A stretch of DNA of 38,576 nucleotides from Erythrobacteraceae bacterium (GCA_027489065.1 JAIYAM010000046.1:1-38576), one strand, 5' to 3'. Numbered from the stretch's first letter, positions 28,888 to 38,023 are shown. Numbers and translations are program-made. Notes: a model not told the origin generated them from the letters alone.

Positions 28888-29201
28888 TGGCCCAGATCAC
28901 CCACACGCTGCTGCACCCCATCGCGATCGACAAGAAGCTGCCCGGCAGCGACGAGATCGAGACCGAGGAGCTGAAGCCCGCCGGCTTCGTCGTGACCATG
29001 CGGCGGCCGAAGGCAAAGGACATCCGCGCCTTCGACAAGCACGGCGATGCGGAGATCGCGGCGACGATCGAGTTGATCGTCGCCTGCTCGAACCTCGGCA
29101 CCATCGAGGCCGAGAACCTCGACGCCGACGATTTCGGTGAGCTGGGAAACTTGCTCGCCGCGAGTGCGCGCGGTGGCCCGAAGACTGGCGGCTCTGCCTA
29201 G
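28887..29201 (+). CDS. Tail assembly chaperone, short form (Mu gp41-like)
   Basis: 104 residues in the zero frame, between tube and tape measure, where long-tailed phages keep the two tail chaperones. Patterns are TLLHPIAIDKKLPGSDEIE, GFVVTMRRPKAKDIRAFDKH and IELIVACSNLGTIEAENLD. The gene has the slippery heptamer GGGAAAC at 29144-29150 in the correct phase (G GGA AAC), 51 bases before its stop, and a downstream open extension. Confidence 0.85.
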   Translation: MAQITHTLLHPIAIDKKLPGSDEIETEELKPAGFVVTMRRPKAKDIRAFDKHGDAEIAATIELIVACSNLGTIEAENLDADDFGELGNLLAASARGGPKTGGSA

Positions 29202-29320
29202 CCAGTCTGGCCAAGTACTTCGCCTTCCAGCCTTCCGAACTGATGGAGCTGGACCGCGAGGAGATCGAGTTCTGGCTGGGCGCTGCCGAGCAGCTGGAAG
29301 CCCACGCGCAAAAGGACTGA
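28887..29320 (+). CDS. Frameshifted tail chaperone, long form (-1 at GGGAAAC)
   Basis: Predicted join of 28887-29150 and 29150-29320 through a -1 slip on G GGA AAC to GGG AAA. The first 88 codons are shared with the short form. The -1 frame then stays open for 56 codons (GKLARRECARWPEDWRLCLA, SLAKYFAFQPSELMELDREE, IEFWLGAAEQLEAHAQKD) and has the helical, acidic look of gp41'/G-T-type extensions. Without slippage, 29202-29326 would be non-coding. The long and short forms probably bind tape measure and tube during tail assembly, as in lambda G/GT. Confidence 0.75.
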
Positions 29321-29326
29321 CCCGCG

Positions 29327-30808
29327 ATGCGTTTCTCCATGATCCTCGAAATGGTCGACCGTCTCAGCGCCCCGGCGAAGCGCGCTCGGGCGGGTGTCTC
29401 GGGGCTGCGCGACACCGCCCGCACGCTCGGCCAGCAGATGCGCCGGACATCCGGGGATCTCGATCGCGGCGATCGCAGCCTTTCAGGCGTCGCCCGCAGC
29501 GGGCGGCGAGTGGCAGCGCTGGGCCTGAGGCAGGCGTTCGAGCGCGCCGGGGCAGGCGCGCGCAAGCTTGGCCGGGATCTGCGCGATCTTGAGCGCCGGC
29601 TGAAGCTGGCGGAGCGCGCCGGGTTTGCCACCGGGCGCGGCCTCAGGAAGCTGGGCGGCGCCGGGCTCGGCATGCTGAAGAACGGCCTCCTCGGCGCTGG
29701 CGCCGCCGCGGCGGGCGCGGGCAGCTTTGCCCTCTTCGACCTGTTCCGGACAGCCGGCCAGTTCGAGCAGTATCAGGCGATGCTGGAAGGCACCGAAGGG
29801 TCTGCTCAAGCGGCCCAGAAGTCGATGAGCTGGGTCACTCAGTTCGCCAAGGAGACTCCTTACGAGCTCGACCAGGTGATGGAGGCCTTCGTCTCCCTCA
29901 AGGCTTATGGCATCGACCCGATGGACGGTTCGCTCCGGGCGCTGGGCGATGCGGCTTCCGGGATGTCGAAGCCGCTCAGCAGCGCGGTCGAAGCGATGGC
30001 GGATGCAATGACGGGTGAGTACGAGCGGCTCAAGGAATTCAGCATCCGCGCCAAGAAGGAGGGCGATCGCACCACCTTCAGCTACGTCAAGAACGGCAAG
30101 ACGATCACGCGCGTGGCCAAGGGTCAGGGCGCTGCCATCCAGGAGGCGCTGGTCGGCATCTTCAACGAACGCTTCGGCGGTGGGATGCAGCGGCAGGCCA
30201 CCACCCTGTTTGGGATCATCTCGAACCTGAAGGGCATGTGGAGCGAGTTCCTGCTGATGGTCGCCAAGGCGGGCATCTTCGACTTCGTGAAACGCAAGCT
30301 CCAAGGGCTCCTCGACAGGGTCAATGAGATGGCTGCCAGCGGCGAGCTGCAAAAGTGGGCTCAGACGATCTCCGACAAGATGATCAAGGCGTGGGAGTGG
30401 GGCGAGAAGTTCATCAACAGCGACTGGGATGCTACCGCCCAAGAGTTCAGGGACATTGCCGAGGCCATTGGCGTTGTTGCGGACGGCATCCTCGCCCTGA
30501 AGCGGGCAAAAGACTGGCTCGACGAAACCGACAAGGCGAGCGACGAATTCTTTCCCAACGGGCTCAGAACGCTCAAAGGCGAAGGTCGCGAACCGGGCGA
30601 AGTGCCCGTCGGCGCTGAAATGATGCGCGTCAGAGGTGTGAGGCTCCCCGCCTTCAACCGGCAACCGAGCGTTGACGTGGGCGGCACGATCAAGATCGAT
30701 GTCAGCAGCTCATCCGACCTCAAGGTGCGCGCGACACCGGTGCAGGGCTCGGGCTGGTCTGTGCCGGCTGAAGTGCGCACGGGCCGATATATGCGGAGCC
30801 CCGGCTGA
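29327..30808 (+). CDS. Tail tape measure protein (Mu gp42-like)
   Basis: 493 residues, rather short for a tape measure but close to short Mu-like versions. The N-terminal third is basic and helical (MVDRLSAPAKRARAGVSGLR, DLERRLKLAERAGFATGRGL). A hydrophobic Gly/Ala segment (LLGAGAAAAGAGSFALFDLF) lies at ~125-145. Then comes the conserved TMP core (FAKETPYELDQVMEAFVSLK, IDPMDGSLRALGDAASGMSK, AMADAMTGEYERLKEFSIRA). Its length should set tail length. Confidence 0.92.
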   Translation: MRFSMILEMVDRLSAPAKRARAGVSGLRDTARTLGQQMRRTSGDLDRGDRSLSGVARSGRRVAALGLRQAFERAGAGARKLGRDLRDLERRLKLAERAGFATGRGLRKLGGAGLGMLKNGLLGAGAAAAGAGSFALFDLFRTAGQFEQYQAMLEGTEGSAQAAQKSMSWVTQFAKETPYELDQVMEAFVSLKAYGIDPMDGSLRALGDAASGMSKPLSSAVEAMADAMTGEYERLKEFSIRAKKEGDRTTFSYVKNGKTITRVAKGQGAAIQEALVGIFNERFGGGMQRQATTLFGIISNLKGMWSEFLLMVAKAGIFDFVKRKLQGLLDRVNEMAASGELQKWAQTISDKMIKAWEWGEKFINSDWDATAQEFRDIAEAIGVVADGILALKRAKDWLDETDKASDEFFPNGLRTLKGEGREPGEVPVGAEMMRVRGVRLPAFNRQPSVDVGGTIKIDVSSSSDLKVRATPVQGSGWSVPAEVRTGRYMRSPG

Positions 30809-32076
30809 TGGCGTGGCGCGAACAGTACCAGAAGGGCAGCTTCCGCGGCGCGACGTTCCGCACCGAGAGCGAGGAGCGCAGCGGCGGCCGCCGCGTGGTC
30901 AGCCACGAGTTTCCCGGCCGCGACGATCCGGTGACCGAGGATCTCGGCGCGCGGGCGAAGACCTTCTCGATCGACTGCCATGTGATCGGGCCTGAGTTCA
31001 TGGCCGGGCGCGACGCGCTGCTGACCGCGCTCGAAGCGGCAGGGCCCGGCCTCCTCGTCCATCCGCAATACGGGCGAATGATGGCGGTGGTGTTCGATTA
31101 TTCGTGCACCCACACCACCGAGGAAGGCGGCATCGCCCGCTTCAGCATCACCTTTGGCGAGGCTGGGCAGGTTGTCGCCGCGCCGGTCGCCGCTGCTGTC
31201 GGCGATGACAGCGCAGCAGCTGCCGACGAGGTGACCGAGGAGGCCCCGGAGGAGTTCAGGAAGAAGTTCTCGATCGAGGAAGCCGCCAGCTTCGTCGAGG
31301 ATGCGGCGGCCGATATCGTCAAGGGCATGGGCCAGATATCGCAAGCCGCCGCAGGCCTGCGCGGCGGGGTCGGCCCGGCGCTGCGCGCCTTCGAGGCCGG
31401 CCTCAGCTTTCTGCCCGCCAACGTCACCTCGCTGCTGCGCGCGCCGCTTTCCCTGGCACAGTCGATCACTGGCCTCGTGCTGGCGGTTTCGGCGCTGGGC
31501 GGCGGCGGGCGGCGCACGCGGCTCCGGTCGCTGGAGATGCTGGTCGACTGGCAGCCGGCCGACATGGAGTTCCCGGTGCGCACGCCCCAGCGCACGCTCG
31601 AGGAGAACAACCGCCTCGCGCTCACTCACCTGTTTCAGGTCGTCAGTGCGGCCGAGCTGGTCCGCACCGCCGGCGCGCTCGAATATCCCAGCTATGACGA
31701 GGCGGTGGCGGTGCGTGACAGCATTACCGATCGCCTGGATCGCCTTGCGCTGGCCGCCGCCGATCGCGGCGATGACGCGGCGGCATCGGCCTTCGACCGG
31801 CTGCGGCGCGCACTGGCGCGCGATGTGGCGGTGCGCGGGGCCAACCTCGCGCGGGTTTATCAGCTGCAGCTCAGCGCAAGCGAGCCCGCGCTCGTGCTTG
31901 CCCACCGGCTTTATGGCGGCGATGTGGACCGGCGCGGCCGCGACCTTGTGGCGCTCGAATCGCGCGCAGCGGCGATCGTCGCGCGCAACCGGATCGCGCA
32001 CCCCGGCTTCGTGCCGGCCGGCGTCGCTATCGAGCTGCTGACCACCGCTTCGGAAACAGGAGCACGCGCGGCATGA
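30808..32076 (+). CDS. Mu gpN-like DNA circularisation / baseplate hub protein
   Basis: 422 residues. The N-terminal domain is the circularisation-protein type: REQYQKGSFRGATFRTESEE, GGRRVVSHEFPGRDDPVTED, GARAKTFSIDCHVIG and LLVHPQYGRMMAVVFDYSCT. The C-terminal half is helical. In Mu, N belongs to the baseplate hub between tape measure and P. It has an ATGA overlap with the P-like gene. Confidence 0.92.
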   Translation: MAWREQYQKGSFRGATFRTESEERSGGRRVVSHEFPGRDDPVTEDLGARAKTFSIDCHVIGPEFMAGRDALLTALEAAGPGLLVHPQYGRMMAVVFDYSCTHTTEEGGIARFSITFGEAGQVVAAPVAAAVGDDSAAAADEVTEEAPEEFRKKFSIEEAASFVEDAAADIVKGMGQISQAAAGLRGGVGPALRAFEAGLSFLPANVTSLLRAPLSLAQSITGLVLAVSALGGGGRRTRLRSLEMLVDWQPADMEFPVRTPQRTLEENNRLALTHLFQVVSAAELVRTAGALEYPSYDEAVAVRDSITDRLDRLALAAADRGDDAAASAFDRLRRALARDVAVRGANLARVYQLQLSASEPALVLAHRLYGGDVDRRGRDLVALESRAAAIVARNRIAHPGFVPAGVAIELLTTASETGARAA

Positions 32077-33119
32077 GCACGCTGCCCGATCACGTTGTCG
32101 AGCTGCAGGTCGATGGCACCGCCTATTCGGGCTGGACCACGGTCAGCATCGAGCGCGGCATCGATCAGATGACCGGGACCTTCTCGCTGCGCCTCGCCGC
32201 AAGGGAGCGCACCGGGGCCGAGGACTGGCCGATCCGCGAGGGCGCAAAGTGCCGGGTCGTTCTGGCAGGAGCGCCCCTGATCACCGGCTATATCGACAGC
32301 CTCACCCGCTTTGTCGGCCCGGATGAACGCGGCATCGATGTGCGCGGCCGCGATCGCACCGCCGACCTCGTCGACTGCTCGGCGATTCACAAGCCGGGCA
32401 GCTGGCGCGGCCGCAAGCTCGAACAGATCGCGGCTGAGCTGGTGAAGCCCTTCGGCATCGCCATCGAGCTTTCGGGCGACACTGGCGCCGCCTTCACGAA
32501 GTTCGCGCTCCAGCAGGGCGAGACGGTGTTCGCCGCGATCGAGCGCATGTGCCGATACCGCGGGCTCGTGGCCTGGTCGGCCGGCGACGGCGTGCTGCGG
32601 ATCGGCAACCCTGACAGCGGCGCCAGCATCGGCCGCCTTGCCGAGGGCGAGAACGTGATCTCCGCCAGCCTGACCGGCACGACGTCCGACCGCTTCTCCG
32701 ACTACATCGTCAAGGGGCAGGCGGCGGGCAACGACCAGCGCAGCGGCGCCGCCGTCGCACAGGTCAAGGGCGAGGCGAAGGACCCCGCCATCGTGCGCTA
32801 CCGCCCGCTGCTGATCATTGGCGAGGAGCAGTCCGACCAGGCTTCGCTCAAGAAACGCGCTGGGTGGGAGGCGGCGGTGCGATCCGGCCGCTCGCAGCAG
32901 GCGCAGATCACTGTGCCGGGCTGGCTGACCGCAGACGGCAAGCCTTTCGCTCACGGCATGCGCGCGGATTGCGATGTGCCCAGCGCCGGAATTGCGGGGC
33001 AGCTGCTGATCGAGCGCCTCAGCTTCAGCCGGGACGCCGAGGGCGGCACCGTCACCACCTTCGACCTCGTCCCGCCCGAGGCATGGACCCAGCTCGCCGA
33101 GCCGGAGCCCAAGGCATGA
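32073..33119 (+). CDS. Baseplate hub protein P (Mu gp44, gpD-like)
   Basis: 348 residues. The hub fold is recognisable from VVELQVDGTAYSGWTTVSIE, FSLRLAARERTGAEDWPIRE, GAPLITGYIDSLTRFVG, VRGRDRTADLVDCSA and KGQAAGNDQRSG. It forms the trimeric hub that holds the spike. Standard position after N. Confidence 0.93.
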   Translation: MSTLPDHVVELQVDGTAYSGWTTVSIERGIDQMTGTFSLRLAARERTGAEDWPIREGAKCRVVLAGAPLITGYIDSLTRFVGPDERGIDVRGRDRTADLVDCSAIHKPGSWRGRKLEQIAAELVKPFGIAIELSGDTGAAFTKFALQQGETVFAAIERMCRYRGLVAWSAGDGVLRIGNPDSGASIGRLAEGENVISASLTGTTSDRFSDYIVKGQAAGNDQRSGAAVAQVKGEAKDPAIVRYRPLLIIGEEQSDQASLKKRAGWEAAVRSGRSQQAQITVPGWLTADGKPFAHGMRADCDVPSAGIAGQLLIERLSFSRDAEGGTVTTFDLVPPEAWTQLAEPEPKA

Positions 33120-33295
33120 GCAGCCGGATACTCATGACCATGATCGCGGCGCAGCTTTCCCACGAACTGGCGGTGCTGAACGGGCTGCGCAGCGGCCCGC
33201 AAGGGCGACCGCCCGCCCGCAGCGACGCGCCCGCAGGGCGTGTGAGCGAGGATATCGCGCGCCCGGACGGGCGTGCGGAAAGGCAGACACCATGA
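33116..33295 (+). CDS. 59-aa hypothetical protein between P and gp45
   Basis: ATG at 33116 and overlaps on both sides. An amphipathic N-terminal helix (RILMTMIAAQLSHELAVLNG) is followed by an Arg/Pro/Gly-rich, probably disordered tail. It has no Mu counterpart that I can name. It might be a small virion or assembly factor. Confidence 0.55.
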   Translation: MSSRILMTMIAAQLSHELAVLNGLRSGPQGRPPARSDAPAGRVSEDIARPDGRAERQTP

Positions 33296-33849
33296 TCGGG
33301 CAGGTGCGCGAGATGATGGGCGGATTGGAAGGCCGGGTGCGCGGGATGGTGGCGCGCGCGATTGTGCGTCTGGTCGACGACGCACGGCAGGCGCAGGAGC
33401 TGCAGGTCGAATTGCTTTCCGACGAGAGCCAGGACGCGGTCGAGCGCTTCCAGAATTACGGCCTCACCAGCGTGCCCCATGCGGGCGCCGAGGCTCTGGT
33501 CGTGTTCGCGGGCGGCCTGCGCAGCCACGGCGTGGTGCTGGCGGTTGAGGATCGGCGTTACCGGCTCCGCGCGCTCGAGGAGGGCGAAGTCGCGCTCTAC
33601 GATGATCTCGGCAATGTGGTGAAGCTCGGCCGGGAGGCAATCGCCATCACCGCGGTAAGCAAGCTCACCATCGATGCCCCGGCGATCGAGGTCACCTGCG
33701 AAACCGCCGAAGTGACGGCCGATGCGGTGACTATCACCGCCGACACCGTCGATCTGGGTGGCAGCGGCGGCGCGGCCGTGGCGCGCGTCGGCGATGACGT
33801 GGCCGGCGGCAAGATCATCAGCGGCAGCAGCAAGGTGAGCGCACTATGA
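33292..33849 (+). CDS. Baseplate spike protein (Mu gp45, gpV-like)
   Basis: 185 residues. The N-terminal OB-like part (VELLSDESQDAVERFQNYGL, TSVPHAGAEALVVFAGG) is followed by DRRYRLRALEEGEVALYDDL, and then a beta-helical repeat (LTIDAPAIEVTCETAEVTAD, AVTITADTVDLGGSGG) that would form the membrane-piercing needle. Mu gp45 is the known homologue. The C-terminus does not show the HxH metal motif clearly. Confidence 0.93.
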   Translation: MIGQVREMMGGLEGRVRGMVARAIVRLVDDARQAQELQVELLSDESQDAVERFQNYGLTSVPHAGAEALVVFAGGLRSHGVVLAVEDRRYRLRALEEGEVALYDDLGNVVKLGREAIAITAVSKLTIDAPAIEVTCETAEVTADAVTITADTVDLGGSGGAAVARVGDDVAGGKIISGSSKVSAL

Positions 33850-34376
33850 CGGACCTCGCCCTCGTCTGGAATGCCGATGCCATGGCGGCCGATCTGCTGC
33901 TCGCCAATGGCCAGCTCGCCACCGATGCCGGCATGCGCACCGCGATCCTGATCTCGCTGTTCAGCGATGCGCGGGCGGCCGATGATGAGGAGCTGCCCGA
34001 GGCGGGCGGCGATCGGCGCGGATGGTGGGGCGATGCCTATGCCCGCGATGCGAGGCCCGATGCCGGCACCGCGCGCGACGCCTATCGGATCGGCTCGCTG
34101 CTGTGGCTCCTGTCACGCTCCAAGATCACCGCCCGCGTCCTCGCCCAGGCCAAGCAGTCCTGCGACGACGCGCTCGCCTGGCTGGTGCGCGATGGGATCG
34201 CCTCGGCCGTCCGCGTGGTGATCGAGGCGCAGGTGCGCACCGGCCAACAGACGCCCGACATGCTCGCGATCGCCGTCGAGATCGACCGCCCGAGCGGCCC
34301 CAACCGGCAGCGCCACGATTTCACCTGGGACGCGTCGACCGCAACCCTCACCGCCCTTTCGCCGGAGCCCGCCTGA
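33846..34376 (+). CDS. Baseplate wedge protein (Mu gp46, gp25/W-like)
   Basis: 176 residues. Matches GP46: LALVWNADAMAADLLLANGQ, TDAGMRTAILISLFSDARA, DRRGWWGDAYA, RIGSLLWLLSRSKITARVLA and AKQSCDDALAWLVRDGIA. It belongs to the T4 gp25-type wedge proteins that nucleate the sheath. Overlaps gp45 and gp47. Confidence 0.93.
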   Translation: MTDLALVWNADAMAADLLLANGQLATDAGMRTAILISLFSDARAADDEELPEAGGDRRGWWGDAYARDARPDAGTARDAYRIGSLLWLLSRSKITARVLAQAKQSCDDALAWLVRDGIASAVRVVIEAQVRTGQQTPDMLAIAVEIDRPSGPNRQRHDFTWDASTATLTALSPEPA

Positions 34377-35425
34377 TGCCCTTCAATCGCCCGACCCTGA
34401 GCGAGCTGATCGACCGCAACCGCGGCGATATCGACACGCGCCTGCCGGGCGCGGACAGCGCGCTGCGGCACTCGGTGCTCGACGTGCTCGCCCGCATGCA
34501 CGGCGGCGCGATGTCGGGTGTCTACGGCTATCTCGATTTCCTCGCCCAGCAGATCCTGCCCGACACAGCCGATGGCGAGTTCCTCGCGCGGCACGCGTCC
34601 AACTGGGGCATCCGCCGCAAGGCGGCGATCGCCGCCACCGCCACCGCCAACGCGACCGGCGTCAACGGGACGGCGATCGCCGCCGGCACACAGGCGCTGC
34701 GCGTCGACGGGCAGGCCTACCGGGTGACCGAGACGGCCGTGATCACAGACGGCGCTGCGACGCTTTCGATCGAGGCGATCGAGGCCGGGCCGGTCGCGGA
34801 CCTGACCATCGGGACGGTGCTGACCCTGTCGAGCACCATCGTCGGCGTGAATGCATCGATCGCGGTCAGTGCCGCCGGCACGAGCGGCGCCATCGAGGAG
34901 GACGACGCAAGCCTCCTCGCCCGCCTGCTCGACCGCATCCGGACCCCGCCGCGTGGCGGATCGAGCAACGATTACCGCGCCTGGGCACTCGCGCAGCCGG
35001 GCGTCACGCGCTCGTGGGTCTATCCGGGCTGGATGGGCATCGGCACGGTTGGCGTTGCCTTCGTCATGGACCAGCGCGAGGACATCATCCCGCTCGAGGC
35101 CGATATCGAGGCGGTGCAGGCCGCGCTCGACGTGCTTCGCCCGGTCACGGCTGATGTGGTGGTCTTCGCGCCGACGCCCGACCCGCTCGATATCGTCCTG
35201 CGGGTCGTGCCCAACACTGCGGCAGTTCGCGATGCGATCCTTGCCGAGCTCGCCGACTTCTTCGCCCGCGAGGCTGAGCCCGGCGGCACCATCTACCGCA
35301 GCCGCCTGTCGGAAACTGTCAGCCTTGCCGCGGGCGAATTCAGCCACTCGCTGGAGCTGCCCGACAACGACTTCACGCCTGAGCCCGGGTACATCGCCTC
35401 GCTGGGCGCGGTGACCTTCATCTGA
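34376..35425 (+). CDS. Baseplate wedge protein J (Mu gp47)
   Basis: 349 residues from the ATG at 34376. Baseplate J pattern: PTLSELIDRNRGDIDTRLPG, VYGYLDFLAQQILPDTADGE, FLARHASNWGIRRKAAIAAT, the Ala/Thr-rich beta region, LLARLLDRIRTPPRGGSSND and WALAQPGVTRSWVYPGWMGI. It forms the wedge arms connecting hub and fibres. Confidence 0.94.
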   Translation: MPFNRPTLSELIDRNRGDIDTRLPGADSALRHSVLDVLARMHGGAMSGVYGYLDFLAQQILPDTADGEFLARHASNWGIRRKAAIAATATANATGVNGTAIAAGTQALRVDGQAYRVTETAVITDGAATLSIEAIEAGPVADLTIGTVLTLSSTIVGVNASIAVSAAGTSGAIEEDDASLLARLLDRIRTPPRGGSSNDYRAWALAQPGVTRSWVYPGWMGIGTVGVAFVMDQREDIIPLEADIEAVQAALDVLRPVTADVVVFAPTPDPLDIVLRVVPNTAAVRDAILAELADFFAREAEPGGTIYRSRLSETVSLAAGEFSHSLELPDNDFTPEPGYIASLGAVTFI

Positions 35426-36087
35426 TGGCCAGCGCGGCGATCATCGCTCGCAGCGACGCGGACCATGCGCAGATGCTGCGCCAGCTGCTGCCGCGCGGGG
35501 CCGCGTGGGACTTCGCGCCCGATGGCACCTTTGCCCGGCTGCTGGAGGCGCTGGCGGCCGAGTTCGCGCGCATCGATGTCCGCGTGCTCGATCTGCTCGA
35601 CGAAGCCGATCCGCGCACCGCGCTGGAGACGCTGGTCGACTGGGAACGCGTGGCCGGGCTTCCCGATGCCTGCACCGGCGCGCCCGACAACATCGGCGAG
35701 CGCCAGATCGCGCTGGTCCAAAAGCTTACCGGCATTACCGGACAGTCGCGCGCCGACTTCATCGACCTTGCCGCGCGCATCGGCTTCGAGATCGAGATCA
35801 GGGAGCACCGCCCGCTGCGCACCGGCTTCCGGGTCGGCGATCGGTGCATGGATACCAGCTGGGCCTTCGCCTGGACCGTCATCGTCCAGCCCTTCGATGG
35901 CGCCGGTGCCCCGCTGCTCTCGATCGCCCACTTCAAGGTCGGCGATCCGGTCGGCACGCGCGTACGCGGCTTCGGGTCGCTCGATCTGGAGTGCGTGATC
36001 CGGCGCACCGCGCCGGCGCACACGAAGGTCATCTTCGCATACCTGGTCGAGCGCGAGCCCGATTTCTGGATCGATTTCACAAGCTGA
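35425..36087 (+). CDS. Baseplate-associated protein (Mu gp48, DUF2313)
   Basis: 220 residues. Typical features are DHAQMLRQLLPRGAAWDFAP, LLDEADPRTALETLVDWERV, AGLPDACTGAPDNIGERQIA and ADFIDLAARIGFEIEIREHR. It links baseplate and tail fibre in Mu-like phages and is the last of the conserved tail genes in this window. Confidence 0.92.
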   Translation: MASAAIIARSDADHAQMLRQLLPRGAAWDFAPDGTFARLLEALAAEFARIDVRVLDLLDEADPRTALETLVDWERVAGLPDACTGAPDNIGERQIALVQKLTGITGQSRADFIDLAARIGFEIEIREHRPLRTGFRVGDRCMDTSWAFAWTVIVQPFDGAGAPLLSIAHFKVGDPVGTRVRGFGSLDLECVIRRTAPAHTKVIFAYLVEREPDFWIDFTS

Positions 36088-36097
36088 GGAGCAACCC

Positions 36098-36766
36098 ATG
36101 CATCGCATCGACACCAGCGGCAACGTCGGCAACCGGTTCCACCCGGGCGACCCCGCAACCGGACAACAGGCCACGCTGGTCGACCAGGACTGGCTCAACG
36201 CCGTGCAGGAGGAGATCGTCGCCGTCATCCTCGGCGCCGGCATCGCGCTCGCCAAGGGCGACAACACCCAGCTCTACGATGCGATCGTCGCCCTGATCGC
36301 GGGCGTTGTCGGCACCGGCGGCGGCTCGGCCCCGACCACCAGGCAGATCCTCGCTGGCGGGCTCCTGACCGGCGGCGGCAACCTCGCGGCCGACCGCACC
36401 ATCAGCCTCGCCAAGGCCACCTCGGCCGAGGTCTCGGCACAGGTGCGTGACGACGTCGCCGTGACACCGGCCGGGCTCGCCGGTCTCGTCGGCCTGACCG
36501 AGGTCGCGGGCGCGTGGGTGATCCGGATCGGGCCGGTGATCGTGCAGCTCTTCAGCGCCGTCATCGGCGCCAACGGGACCTCGCTCCTGACCCTGCCGCA
36601 GGCTTTCCCGCTCGAAGGACGGGCCGGCTTCGTCAATGGCGGGTCGGCAGGTCCCGGCATCCAGGACAACGGACCCTTCGTCAACGGCGTCGGGCTGAGC
36701 ACCGTGTCTGTCTACAGCGCGCTCGACAGCAGCGCCTCGGTCAACCTCATCGTCTTCGGAAGGTAA
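36098..36766 (+). CDS. Tail fibre-like protein
   Basis: 222 residues, preceded by GGAG. N-terminus contains QDWLNAVQEEIVAVILGAGI and LYDAIVALIAG, common at the start of Mu-like and P2-like fibre proteins, then GGGLLTGGGNLAADRTISLA (a fibre repeat motif, RTIS). The C-terminal part is beta-rich and ends in a small receptor-domain-like region. It is much shorter than Mu S, so it may be a short fibre or an adaptor with the receptor-binding parts encoded by later genes. Confidence 0.75.
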   Translation: MHRIDTSGNVGNRFHPGDPATGQQATLVDQDWLNAVQEEIVAVILGAGIALAKGDNTQLYDAIVALIAGVVGTGGGSAPTTRQILAGGLLTGGGNLAADRTISLAKATSAEVSAQVRDDVAVTPAGLAGLVGLTEVAGAWVIRIGPVIVQLFSAVIGANGTSLLTLPQAFPLEGRAGFVNGGSAGPGIQDNGPFVNGVGLSTVSVYSALDSSASVNLIVFGR

Positions 36767-36771
36767 CAGCC

Positions 36772-37230
36772 ATGAAGATCTACTTCGACATCGATCCCGA
36801 AACCGGCACCGTCCGCTTCCACCACGAGGCCATCCTCGGCCCGCGCCAGATCCCGCAATGGGAGAGCGAGGAAGCGCGCGCCGCCGGCAAGCGTCCGGTG
36901 ATGATCGACAACCCCGATTGCCGCATTCCCGCCGGCGCGGCCGAGATTTCGGAAGCCCGGTTCACCGAGTTGATGGCCGCCCAGCGCGAGGGCGCTGGCA
37001 TCGGTTTGCGCGATGGCAAGCCGGTGGCGCTGCCCCGCAGCGTGGATATGGACGAAGCACGCGCCGTGCGTCGCCAGCGGCGCGATCAACGGCTCGCCGC
37101 GAGCGACTGGACCCAGCTGCCCGATGCCCCGCTCAGCGAGGAAGAGAAGGCCGCCTGGGCCGCGTATCGCCAGGCGCTGCGCGATCTCGACATGGACGGC
37201 AGCGACTGGCCGGAGCCGCCTTCCGCATGA
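36772..37230 (+). CDS. Fibre-region protein with tail chaperone-like C-terminus
   Basis: 152 residues from the ATG at 36772, with GGAAGG upstream. The C-terminal part (DWTQLPDAPLSEEEKAAWAA, YRQALRDLDMDGSDWPEPP) is the motif of tail-fibre assembly or phage 'tail APC' chaperone domains. The N-terminal half (MKIYFDIDPETGTVRFHHEA) varies between phages. It probably assists the adjacent fibre. Confidence 0.7.
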   Translation: MKIYFDIDPETGTVRFHHEAILGPRQIPQWESEEARAAGKRPVMIDNPDCRIPAGAAEISEARFTELMAAQREGAGIGLRDGKPVALPRSVDMDEARAVRRQRRDQRLAASDWTQLPDAPLSEEEKAAWAAYRQALRDLDMDGSDWPEPPSA

Positions 37231-37517
37231 GCGAGATCACCATCAACCGCGGCTCCGATGTCACCCTTACCGGCACCTGGCGGGACCAGACCGGCGCGGC
37301 GATGGACCTGACAGGATGGGGCATCGGCGCCTTCGAGCCGCACCCTTCGCTTGAGGCGATGACAGTCGAATGGGTCGACGCGGCGATCGGTGCCTACCGG
37401 GTGCGGATCGGGTGGAACGACCAGATCCCGCACGGGAAGCTGGCCGGGTTCCGCCTGCGCATCTCCAAGGATGGCGACGATCGCTCCTCGCCCAAGATCT
37501 GGCTGGTGGTCAAATGA
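37227..37517 (+). CDS. 96-aa beta-rich fibre-region protein
   Basis: A compact all-beta protein (ITINRGSDVTLTGTWRDQTG, then IGAYRVRIGWNDQIPHGK and GFRLRISKDGDDRSSPKIWL). It resembles the small Ig-like or BppU-N-type baseplate domains near fibre genes, without a firm family. It overlaps both neighbours by four bases. Confidence 0.65.
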   Translation: MSEITINRGSDVTLTGTWRDQTGAAMDLTGWGIGAFEPHPSLEAMTVEWVDAAIGAYRVRIGWNDQIPHGKLAGFRLRISKDGDDRSSPKIWLVVK

Positions 37518-38023
37518 GCACGGCGGAGGTTTCCCTCGATATCATGGTGCAGGCGGCGCCTGTGATCGACGTGGCGGTCGCAGGGGTACAGGGCCCGCCG
37601 GGAACCGAAAGCGTTCTTTCGCAGGCATGGGCGGAGGGCACGCTTCCGGGTGGTCCGGGCACCAAGAGCGCGAAGGAGTATGCCGATGTCGCCCGGGCAT
37701 GGGCGCAGACCATCGGTCAGGTGGTGGACTTCTCGCTTGCCGGCGAGGCGATCGTCACCGGGGTCGCCTATCCCTTCGGCCGCACCGGGCCTGCCGCGCA
37801 GACCTTCGGCTATCTCTACCTCGCCGTGAAGGCGGGCACCGGATCTGTGACCGCGACGATCTTCGCCGGCGCCACTCCGGTGATCGAGGACATCGTCTTC
37901 AATGCCGGCACACCGGCGGCGGCCATCGACATCGACGTGCCGGCCGAGACCGACATTTGGATCACCTTCACTGCGATCGCCGGCGCGCCCACGCTCATCA
38001 CCGGCCGGATGCAGGGCGCCTGA
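37514..38023 (+). CDS. Fibre-region protein with a collagen-like turn
   Basis: 169 residues. After a hydrophobic beta start, the segment VQGPPGTES (a short Gly-X-Y stretch) and the fibre shaft motif PGGPGTKSAKEYADVARAWA occur. The rest is beta-rich (YLYLAVKAGTGSVTATIFAG, AAAIDIDVPAETDIWITFTA). It is likely a tail fibre or fibre tip component. Confidence 0.65.
   Translation: MSTAEVSLDIMVQAAPVIDVAVAGVQGPPGTESVLSQAWAEGTLPGGPGTKSAKEYADVARAWAQTIGQVVDFSLAGEAIVTGVAYPFGRTGPAAQTFGYLYLAVKAGTGSVTATIFAGATPVIEDIVFNAGTPAAAIDIDVPAETDIWITFTAIAGAPTLITGRMQGA

Noticed and set aside
30361..32001. Long antisense open frame opposite tape measure and N
   Set aside because: Same reason: plus-strand genes have family signatures throughout, antisense frame is a composition artefact.
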